A DNA stretch of 14,052 nt from an uncultured Anaerosacchariphilus sp. (lineage in GTDB: Bacteria; Bacillota; Clostridia; Lachnospirales; Lachnospiraceae): assembly GCA_934373375.1 (NCBI GenBank), contig CAKROP010000023.1, forward strand, positions 1 through 14,052, read 5' to 3'. Every line of letters starts with the position of its first letter. The stretch's first letter is position 1. Positions 8,566-14,052 of the stretch are shown here, in pieces. The notes beneath the pieces are model-generated. The model was given only the letters and a program-made list of their open reading frames with translations. It did not search any database and was not told the origin of the DNA. The translations under genes and the position numbers were made by a program.

Positions 8566-9336
8566 TTAAAGTTCGATTTCGTCTGCCGCAAAGACCGGTC
8601 CGTCCTTGCAGATCCGTTTATTCTTCACATTGGTGTGGGCGTCCACGTCCTTGGACTTACAGACGCAGGCCAGACAGGCTCCGATACCGCAGGCCATGCG
8701 CTCCTCCAGGGACAGGTAGCAGTCTATGCCCTGCTCCCGGGCGTAAGCCTTCAGTGCGCGAAGCATGGGACCAGGTCCGCAGGCGAAAATGGCGTCCGCA
8801 GTCAGGCCATTTTCTTTGATGGCGTCCAATACATTTCCCTTTGTTCCGGCACTTCCGTCCTCAGTGGCTACCACAAGTTCTGCGTGGCGGGACAGTTCGT
8901 CCTTCAGGAACAGGTCGCCGCCCCGGTAACCGGAAACCACGATTTTCTCCCCGGGAAGCTGCCGCGAGAGCTCCACCATGGGCGGTACGCCGATGCCGCC
9001 GCCGATGAGGAATACTTTTTTATAGCCTTTATCCAACGGGAAGCCATTGCCCAGGGGACCCACCAGACGAAGGGTGTCGCCCGGGCCGTAGCCGGAAAAC
9101 TCCACCGTTCCCGCTCCTGCTGCCCGGTATACCAGCCTCAGGGATTTATTTTCTTTATCGATCTCGCAGATGCTGATGGGCCGGGGCAGAAGTCTCGACT
9201 CGTCATGGCAGTAGACGGACACAAACTGGCCCGGTCTCGCCTCCTCCGCGATATGCTCTGTCTGAAGCCACAGGCTGAAGATGCCCGGGGCAATCTCACG
9301 CTGCTCTTTTACAAGCGCTGTCTCCTGATATTTCAT
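8566..9336 (-). CDS. pyrK: Dihydroorotate dehydrogenase B, electron-transfer subunit
   Basis: 256 residues, normal for PyrK. It forms a heterotetramer with PyrD and carries electrons from FMN through a [2Fe-2S] cluster and FAD to NAD+. The order is an FAD-binding beta-barrel with PRPISI (51-56), an NAD-binding part with IGGGIGVPPM (111-120) and ACGPGPML (185-192), and a C-terminal cluster site EERMACGIGACLACVC with the later KRIC. The likely cluster ligands are Cys216, 221, 224 and 243. All key residues are present. ATG at 9336 is preceded by TAGGAG, where the TAG is the pyrF stop, so its ribosome site overlaps the end of pyrF and translation is probably coupled. Confidence 0.96.
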   Translation of the reverse strand: MKYQETALVKEQREIAPGIFSLWLQTEHIAEEARPGQFVSVYCHDESRLLPRPISICEIDKENKSLRLVYRAAGAGTVEFSGYGPGDTLRLVGPLGNGFPLDKGYKKVFLIGGGIGVPPMVELSRQLPGEKIVVSGYRGGDLFLKDELSRHAELVVATEDGSAGTKGNVLDAIKENGLTADAIFACGPGPMLRALKAYAREQGIDCYLSLEERMACGIGACLACVCKSKDVDAHTNVKNKRICKDGPVFAADEIEL

Positions 9337-9345
9337 CGCGTTCTC

Positions 9346-10275
9346 CTATCTGGCGTTCAGCGCGCCGCTGATGTCGGCCACCATATCCTCTACGGCTGCG
9401 CGGGAAGCGTCGCCGAAGTTCTCCGCGCCAAACTGCGCGTACTTTTCCTGCTTGTAAGCGGCAATGATGCCACGGGATGAGTTCACGATAGCACCCAGTC
9501 CGTCCTCGTTAAAGAAGTTCACCAGATCCTTGCCCTTGCCGCCCTGGGCACCGTAACCCGGCACCAGAATGAAGGTCTTCGGCATAAGCTTACGAAGGGC
9601 CGCGCCCATTTCCGGATAGGTAGCTCCGACTACCGCGCCGATGTAGCTGTAGCCGGACTGGCCTGCATGCTCTTCACCCCACTGGGCTACCTTCTCGCCT
9701 ACCAGCTCATAGAGCGGACGGCCATTTACCAGCTGATCCTGGAACTCGCCGCTGGACGGATTGGAGGTTTTTACCAGGATAAACAGACCCTTATTTTCCT
9801 CTTTGCATACCTCGATGAAGGGCTTTACGCCGTCGCTGCCCAGGTACGGGTTTACGGTAGCGAAATCCTCGTCGAAGGGAACGTAACATTTGCTGCCCAC
9901 CTGTACCTTGCCCAGATGGCCCACCGCGTATGCCGCAGAGGTGGAACCAATGTCACCGCGCTTGATATCGCCGATGACTACCAGGTCTTTGGATTTGCAG
10001 TAATCGATGGTCTTCTTATATGCCTTCAGGCCCTCGATACCGAACTGCTCATACATGGCGATCTGAGGCTTTACCGCCGGAATCAGGTCGTAGGTCTTGT
10101 CCACGATTTCCTTGTTGAACTGCCAGATGGCCTCTGCTGCTCCCTCCAGGGTCTCGCCGCACTCCGCGAACGCCTTCTTCTGGATGTGCTCCGGAATGTA
10201 GTTCAGCATCGGATCCAGTCCTACCACGATGGGGGCTCCGGTCTTCTGAATCTTTGCAATCAGCTTATCAATCAT
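9346..10275 (-). CDS. pyrF: Orotidine 5'-phosphate decarboxylase (long, type 2 form)
   Basis: 309 residues, matching the long OMP decarboxylase branch rather than the roughly 235-residue Bacillus/E. coli form. It converts OMP to UMP and CO2, the last step of de novo UMP synthesis, in the cytoplasm. Motifs are VVGLDP near the N-terminus (17-22), the catalytic GDIKRGDIGST (102-112) with the Asp/Lys/Asp set 103/105/108, VNPYLG (141-146), the phosphate-binding VPGYGAQGG (238-246) and NSSRGI (265-270). ATG follows AAGGAG (10284-10289) with ideal spacing. It is first in a pyrF-pyrK-pyrD operon with its own promoter and a leader of about 65 bases. Confidence 0.97.
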   Translation of the reverse strand: MIDKLIAKIQKTGAPIVVGLDPMLNYIPEHIQKKAFAECGETLEGAAEAIWQFNKEIVDKTYDLIPAVKPQIAMYEQFGIEGLKAYKKTIDYCKSKDLVVIGDIKRGDIGSTSAAYAVGHLGKVQVGSKCYVPFDEDFATVNPYLGSDGVKPFIEVCKEENKGLFILVKTSNPSSGEFQDQLVNGRPLYELVGEKVAQWGEEHAGQSGYSYIGAVVGATYPEMGAALRKLMPKTFILVPGYGAQGGKGKDLVNFFNEDGLGAIVNSSRGIIAAYKQEKYAQFGAENFGDASRAAVEDMVADISGALNAR

Positions 10276-10312
10276 TTTACGTTCTCCTTCGTTTTATAAA
10301 GTTATGGTTTCT

Positions 10313-10338
10313 GGTCTCTGCGCTTCTCCCGCAGGTCC
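10313..10338 (-). other. Small hairpin in the pyrF leader
   Basis: In the predicted pyrF 5' leader, CTGCG and CGCAG pair around a seven-base GGAGAAG loop, with a weaker outer stem (GG with CC, plus C-G across a bulged A). It is not followed by a U-tract, so it is not a terminator. It does not fit the PyrR-binding consensus as I remember it. It could be a translational or RNA-stability element, or chance. Confidence 0.3.
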
Positions 10339-10347
10339 GTTTAAGAA

Positions 10348-10376
10348 ATTATATAGTATTTTTTTATAGAATGCAA
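10348..10376 (-). promoter_or_regulatory. Promoter of the pyrFKD operon
   Basis: A perfect -10 TATAAT (10348-10353, minus strand) lies exactly 17 bases from a -35-like TTGCAT (10371-10376, three of six bases). The spacer is very A/T-rich. The predicted start is near 10341, about 65 bases before the pyrF ATG. It lies in the 123-base gap after hflX, which shows no convincing terminator of its own, so some read-through from hflX is possible. Confidence 0.65.
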
Positions 10377-10398
10377 CTGTAAGGATCCTCTGCGCCAC

Positions 10399-11634
10399 CT
10401 AATAATTCCGCGGCATCCAGGCCTTGATATAGATACCGTCCTCCCGATATTCCTCTTCCAGCACCTGTCCGTACCTTCGAATCCGCCGGATATCCCCTGC
10501 CTGGGCGTATGGAAACAGCTTCTCTACCTGTACCCGGCTGTTACGAAGCTGCTCTTCCAGCACTTCCTGCAGCTCCCCCAGTCCCGCGCCGGTTCCGGCG
10601 GAAATGCCGATGGTGCGAACCGCGTTCGGATCCTTCGGAAGCTCGCTGCCCGCCGCCAGATCCCGCTTGTTAAACAGGGTAATGACCGGCTTGCCCGCGA
10701 TGCCCAGACGATCCAGTGTCTCGTAGACTGCCTCCATCTGGGCGTCCATCTGCGGACTCACGCTGTCCACTACGTGAAGAATATAATCGGCATAGCGGGC
10801 CTCCTCCAGGGTGCTCTTAAAGGCCTCCACCAGATGATGGGGAAGCTTCCGGATAAAGCCAACCGTATCCGTCAGCAGAATCTCCTGGCCGCTTGGCAGC
10901 TCCATCCGGCGGGTGGTGGGATCCAATGTGGCGAACAGCTTATTTTCCGCCAGGATACCGGCTCCGGTCAGAGCATTCAGCAGGGTAGACTTGCCCGCGT
11001 TGGTGTAGCCTACGATGGCCGCCACCGGCACACTCTCGTTCAGACGCTTCTTTCTCGCCGTATCCCGGTGAATCTGCATCTCCTTCAGTTCCCGGTTCAG
11101 TCTCGCAATGCGGCTCTTAATCAGCCGTCGGTCCGTCTCCAGCTTCTTCTCACCGGGGCCTCTGGTGCCGATACCGCCGCCCAGTCTCGACATGGCGATA
11201 CCCTTTCCGGTAAGCCTTGCCAGACGATAACGCAGCTGGGCCAGCTCCACCTGCAATTTTCCCTCGCTGGTGGTAGCGTGCTGTGCGAAGATGTCCAGAA
11301 TCACCAGGGTCCGATCCATCACCTTCAAATCCAGTTCCTGCTCCAGTCCCCTTAGCTGGGCCGGGGTCAGCTCGTCGTCGCAGATGACGCCGTCGGCCTG
11401 AAGAGCCGCTGCCAGCTCCCTTACCTCGTCGATCTTGCCGCTGCCGATATAGGTGCCCGGATGCATGCTTTCCCGGTTCTGGATGACCCGGCCTACCGCC
11501 TCCGCCCCTGCGGTGTCGGCCAGCTCTGCCAGCTCATCCAGGGATTCCTCCACATTTTCATTTTCCCGGGTGCAGACGCCGACAAGAATGACGCGCTCCC
11601 GGGCTGCCTCTTTATTTTCATATAGTTCTGCCAA
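10399..11634 (-). CDS. hflX: Ribosome-associated GTPase HflX
   Basis: 411 residues, normal for HflX, a GTPase that binds the 50S subunit and splits or rescues stalled ribosomes under stress. The N-terminal HflX domain contains the family motif SRLGGGIGTRGPGEKKLE (149-166), followed by a helical linker rich in Arg/Lys. The G domain has G1 GYTNAGKST (209-217), DPTTRR (238-243), G3 DTVGF (256-260), G4 NKRD (322-325) and G5 SAG (345-347). The C-terminal piece ends IYIKAWMP. The start codon is TTG at 11632-11634, chosen because GGAGG lies eight to nine bases upstream and the protein then has the expected N-terminus. It follows the glycosyltransferase stop by 13 bases, so it is probably co-transcribed with it. 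Stop is TAG. Confidence 0.96.
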   Translation of the reverse strand: MAELYENKEAARERVILVGVCTRENENVEESLDELAELADTAGAEAVGRVIQNRESMHPGTYIGSGKIDEVRELAAALQADGVICDDELTPAQLRGLEQELDLKVMDRTLVILDIFAQHATTSEGKLQVELAQLRYRLARLTGKGIAMSRLGGGIGTRGPGEKKLETDRRLIKSRIARLNRELKEMQIHRDTARKKRLNESVPVAAIVGYTNAGKSTLLNALTGAGILAENKLFATLDPTTRRMELPSGQEILLTDTVGFIRKLPHHLVEAFKSTLEEARYADYILHVVDSVSPQMDAQMEAVYETLDRLGIAGKPVITLFNKRDLAAGSELPKDPNAVRTIGISAGTGAGLGELQEVLEEQLRNSRVQVEKLFPYAQAGDIRRIRRYGQVLEEEYREDGIYIKAWMPRNY

Positions 11635-11641
11635 AATCTAT

Positions 11642-11646
11642 CCTCC
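11642..11646 (-). promoter_or_regulatory. Ribosome binding site fixing the TTG start of hflX
   Basis: The minus strand reads CGGAGGATAGATTTTGGCA: GGAGG immediately after the TAA of the upstream glycosyltransferase, then TTG. No in-frame ATG lies near enough to serve instead, so TTG is the likely start, with re-initiation by ribosomes ending on the upstream gene. Confidence 0.75.
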
Positions 11647-11647
11647 G

Positions 11648-12580
11648 TTATCTCCGGTATCCGTTCCAGTAAGCCCGGTTCATGGTACAGCGAAGCACCA
11701 GCCACCGGGGCAGCTTCCGATAACTCTTACCCATCCTGTAACCCAGGAACTTCCAGCCGCTCTGCCACACCAGCGTCACAATAAGCCAGGGTTTTCTGAT
11801 CCGCAGGCAATGGGCCGCCGTTTTCTTCACCAGCCGGATGCCCTCGCCCTCCGACGCCACGCCGCCGAAAATCTCCGGATGCTCGGCCTGGGATACGGCC
11901 AGATCAAAGTTCCGGTGGAACTGTTCGAGCCCGCTGTAATTGTGGGAATGGATGACCCGGGCGTCCGCCGCGTAGGCGATGGCGTAACCGGCCTTAATAA
12001 GCCCGCCCGCGTAAATCATATCCTCGTTGAAAATGGTTTTTCTGATAAAGCCTCCCTGGTTTACATAAGTTTCCCGTTCGTACATGGCGCACACGTTGGA
12101 ACAAAAAAAGGTCTTGATGCCAAGTGTGTCCAGATCCGCCGCCGTTTTAACCCGGGACTCCTCCGGATAGTTAAAGATCCGTGTATAGCGTTCCAGCTCC
12201 CGGCAATCCGGCCTGGCCAGCTGCCTCGCGTATGCTGCCTTAATCTGCGGTTCCGTAAAAGCTGCTGCCAGACGCTCCACCAGATATTCGTCCGCCGGAA
12301 GGGCGTCCTGAGTCAGAAAAAGCAGGTAATCCGCATCAGACAGGCGCGCGCCCGCGTCCCGGGTGCCGCCGTGATCAAACTCACTTTTGTCCAGCTCGTG
12401 AATCTCTGCCCCCGGAATATCCTCCGCCATGGTTCGCATATCCACTTCCGTACGTGTATTCATAATGATAATCCGCCGCAGCGGACGGCTCTGCGCCATC
12501 AGCCGCTTCAGAAGCTCCCGGAACTCTGCCCCCGGACGGTAAGCCGGGATAACTGCGTCGATAATCGCTTCTTTTTTCAT
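11648..12580 (-). CDS. GT2-family glycosyltransferase, rhamnosyltransferase-like
   Basis: 310 residues. The GT-A fold begins with DAVIPAYRPG (8-17). FDHGGTRDAG (68-77) and FLTQDALP (88-95) are signatures of RfbF-like rhamnosyltransferases; Asp92 takes the place of the usual DxD metal site. A later FNEDM (184-188) is the likely catalytic acidic motif. The C-terminal part is rich in Arg, Lys and Trp and may associate with the membrane surface, but no clear membrane span was seen. The role, inferred from family and neighbours, is adding a sugar, perhaps rhamnose, to a cell-surface polysaccharide. It follows the LCP terminator and is closely followed by hflX. No clear promoter of its own was found in the 62-base gap. 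The exact donor and acceptor cannot be read from sequence. Confidence 0.88.
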   Translation of the reverse strand: MKKEAIIDAVIPAYRPGAEFRELLKRLMAQSRPLRRIIIMNTRTEVDMRTMAEDIPGAEIHELDKSEFDHGGTRDAGARLSDADYLLFLTQDALPADEYLVERLAAAFTEPQIKAAYARQLARPDCRELERYTRIFNYPEESRVKTAADLDTLGIKTFFCSNVCAMYERETYVNQGGFIRKTIFNEDMIYAGGLIKAGYAIAYAADARVIHSHNYSGLEQFHRNFDLAVSQAEHPEIFGGVASEGEGIRLVKKTAAHCLRIRKPWLIVTLVWQSGWKFLGYRMGKSYRKLPRWLVLRCTMNRAYWNGYRR

Positions 12581-12594
12581 ACTATCCCTCTCTG

Positions 12595-12628
12595 AAAAAA
12601 TGGACGAGGCCTACTCTCCCCGTCCATT
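12595..12628 (-). terminator. Intrinsic terminator after the LCP gene
   Basis: On the minus strand AATGGACG (12621-12628) pairs with CGTCCATT (12599-12606) around a 14-base loop that can pair further, and is followed by a run of T (12595-12600). It begins about 15 bases after the LCP stop and ends just before the ribosome site of the glycosyltransferase gene. Confidence 0.82.
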
Positions 12629-12642
12629 CTTATTCCGTGTAA

Positions 12643-13860
12643 TTATTCCGTCGATTTCGCCGTTACGCCTGTGTCGGAGATAATCTTCTCATTGATCTTC
12701 AAGACTGTCGGTGACGGATAATAATCTTCCTCTCCAAACAGGAACTTGTGAAGCTCCATTACATTCAGCTCCAGATCTGCAGGCACGACCATATCCTGCT
12801 TATTGATCTTCTTATTTTCGATATAGGTCGGGAAGCCTCCGCTCTCGCCCAGCTCGTAGGACATCATATTGGCCGCCATTCCGATCATGGTCGTCTTCGG
12901 GATATTCGTGGATACCAGCGGGAATACCTCGTCCACAATCTTGTTAATCGTACCCAGTCCTGCGCTCTTTGCCTTCTCGACAATCTTACTGATGACCATT
13001 CTCTGACGTTCCGTACGCTTGAAATCACTTCCTGCTGTATAGCGGATGCGGCAGTAAGCCGTCGCCTGCAGTCCGTCCAGAGTCTGCAGTCCCGGTCCTT
13101 CCAGAAACGGGCTGTAGTGATCCAGATAATCCTCGGAAATCTCAGTCGTTTCGTACATATAGGCGTTGACATACTCCCACTCATCGTCCTGCACATCGAT
13201 ATCAATGCCGCCCAGGGCGTCGATGGTCTTGATCAGGGCCACAAAATCTATGCTGACATAATACTGGATATTCAAATCCAGGTTCGTGTTCAGCATTTCC
13301 ATGGCCTGCTTGGGGCCGCCGCTCTTGTAAGCTGCGTTACATTTGCCATAGGTGTCATCTGCCCGGTTCAGATAGGTGTCACGGTATACGGACATGAGCT
13401 TTACCTCTTTGGTCTCGTTATTGATACTGGCAATGATGATGGTATCGCTTCGGTTGCCTGCTCCCAGCTCGCCAATCTTTCGGGTATCAATACCAAACAG
13501 GGCAACATTCGTATAGCCCTTCAGGAGCTTGGCTGTATCCTCGTCCATATCTTCATTGACGACCACGTCGCCGATGTTCTCACTCTGGAGCTTGTCAAGC
13601 TTCCCTAAGCCCCAGACGCCGACGCCGAGAATCAGGATCAGAAATACCTCCAGAACCAGAATTCCGATCATGCGCTTTTTGCGCTTCGCCTTTTTATGTC
13701 TCTTTGCCATTCTGCGCCGTTCTTCCGGTGTATGGGCGGTTCTGCCCGTACTGTGGGAGCTGTGCGCATGTGCACTGCGGGTGTTGTGACTGCTGCTGTT
13801 TCGACGTGTGCTGTGTTCCTCGTCCCGTCCCCTCGCGTTTCTGCCTCTTGTATCTGCCAT
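12643..13860 (-). CDS. LCP (LytR-CpsA-Psr) family cell-wall polymer ligase
   Basis: 405 residues. The LCP family transfers undecaprenyl-linked polysaccharide or teichoic acid to peptidoglycan at the outer membrane face. Residues 1-63 form a cytoplasmic low-complexity tail rich in Ser, His, Thr and Arg, ending in a very basic KRHKKAKRKKR block. A single membrane segment spans about 64-86. The extracellular LCP domain shows LFGID (121-125), NRSDT (136-140), SVYRDTY (157-163), GGID (217-220), YCRIRYT (269-275) and DFKRTERQR (279-287), which include the conserved Arg and Asp residues that bind the pyrophosphate-lipid. ATG at 13860 follows AAGGA at about 10 bases. It starts 32 bases after the sugar transferase stop, so the pair likely forms one transcript. 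Which polymer is attached cannot be told. Confidence 0.95.
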   Translation of the reverse strand: MADTRGRNARGRDEEHSTRRNSSSHNTRSAHAHSSHSTGRTAHTPEERRRMAKRHKKAKRKKRMIGILVLEVFLILILGVGVWGLGKLDKLQSENIGDVVVNEDMDEDTAKLLKGYTNVALFGIDTRKIGELGAGNRSDTIIIASINNETKEVKLMSVYRDTYLNRADDTYGKCNAAYKSGGPKQAMEMLNTNLDLNIQYYVSIDFVALIKTIDALGGIDIDVQDDEWEYVNAYMYETTEISEDYLDHYSPFLEGPGLQTLDGLQATAYCRIRYTAGSDFKRTERQRMVISKIVEKAKSAGLGTINKIVDEVFPLVSTNIPKTTMIGMAANMMSYELGESGGFPTYIENKKINKQDMVVPADLELNVMELHKFLFGEEDYYPSPTVLKINEKIISDTGVTAKSTE

Positions 13861-13892
13861 ACGTGTAAAATCCTTTCCTGTGTTCTGACACC

Positions 13893-14052
13893 TTAATAGG
13901 CATTCTTATTGACGAAGCCCTTGAAAATCGTCAGAAATAAGATTTTTATATCAAACCCCAGCGTCCAGTTCTCAATATAGTAGAGATCGTATTCGATACG
14001 CTTGCGGATTGAGGTATTGCCCCGGTACCCATTAATCTGGGCCCAGCCGGTC
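13893..14052 (-). CDS. Polyprenyl-phosphate sugar transferase, C-terminal fragment (5' end outside window)
   Basis: The frame runs from the window edge to TAA at 13893-13895 and gives 52 complete residues, starting [11 protein letters not shown], then [16 protein letters not shown] and ending KGFVNKNAY. This is the conserved C-terminus of the bacterial sugar transferase family (WcaJ/CpsE/WbaP-like), integral inner-membrane enzymes that load the first sugar-1-phosphate onto undecaprenyl phosphate to begin a capsule or exopolysaccharide repeat. The membrane-spanning N-terminal part, which would tell the subfamily, is missing from the window. The gene precedes the LCP gene by 32 bases; together they suggest initiation and final attachment of one surface polymer. 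Confidence 0.92.
   Translation of the reverse strand, partial: TGWAQINGYRGNTSIRKRIEYDLYYIENWTLGFDIKILFLTIFKGFVNKNAY

Noticed and set aside
7645..9480. 611-codon plus-strand frame
   Set aside because: It is antisense to pyrD and pyrK, both of which have complete catalytic motifs, and arises from the rarity of TTA, CTA and TCA codons in those genes.
10313..10338. PyrR-binding attenuator in the pyrF leader
   Set aside because: The hairpin loop lacks the expected PyrR consensus and no terminator/antiterminator pair follows, so only a generic hairpin is recorded.
11453..12595. 380-codon plus-strand frame, and 12748-13608 (286 codons)
   Set aside because: They are antisense to hflX plus the glycosyltransferase, and to the LCP gene, all of which are confidently identified.
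12581..12642. A separate promoter for the glycosyltransferase-hflX pair
   Set aside because: I found only A/T-rich fragments without a properly spaced -35 and -10; the gap is mostly the LCP terminator.

Overview
This is a bacterial chromosome segment in which every supported gene reads on the minus strand. A low-GC-Gram-positive lineage of the Clostridia, probably Lachnospiraceae-like, is suggested by three things: the two-subunit NAD-linked dihydroorotate dehydrogenase (pyrK-pyrD), an LCP wall-polymer ligase beside a lipid-carrier sugar transferase, and sigma-A-like promoters with strong AGGAGG-type ribosome sites. Base composition looks moderately GC-rich by eye, with TTA, CTA and TCA codons rarely used. 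The assignment to a family is inference, not a search result.

Reading in the direction of transcription (from high to low coordinates): the window opens with the last 52 codons of a polyprenyl-phosphate sugar transferase, followed by an LCP protein and a strong terminator. Next come a GT2 rhamnosyltransferase-like gene and hflX, whose start is a TTG placed just after the glycosyltransferase stop. A well-formed promoter then drives a compact pyrF-pyrK-pyrD operon for the late steps of UMP synthesis, closed by a clear intrinsic hairpin terminator. There is no pyrE after pyrD.

More than half of the window (1-7512) is a single unbroken reading frame of 2504 codons that runs off the left edge. 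It begins with a textbook class III (type IV pilin-like) prepilin leader and hydrophobic helix. It continues through a lead-in domain into about 35 GLUG-like Y/F-V/A-G-G-I/V-x-G repeats expected to form a long beta-solenoid, and ends, as far as visible, in fibronectin-III-like strands. It looks like a giant membrane- or pilus-anchored surface protein. Its best promoter candidate, with an extended -10 element, lies inside the terminator hairpin of the pyr operon.

The upper part (sugar transferase, LCP, glycosyltransferase) points to cell-surface polysaccharide synthesis and attachment. The middle part is housekeeping (HflX, pyrimidines). The lower part is a probable surface-display protein. 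No tRNA, rRNA, CRISPR array, insertion sequence or phage gene was seen, and no stretch over 300 bases lacks a gene.
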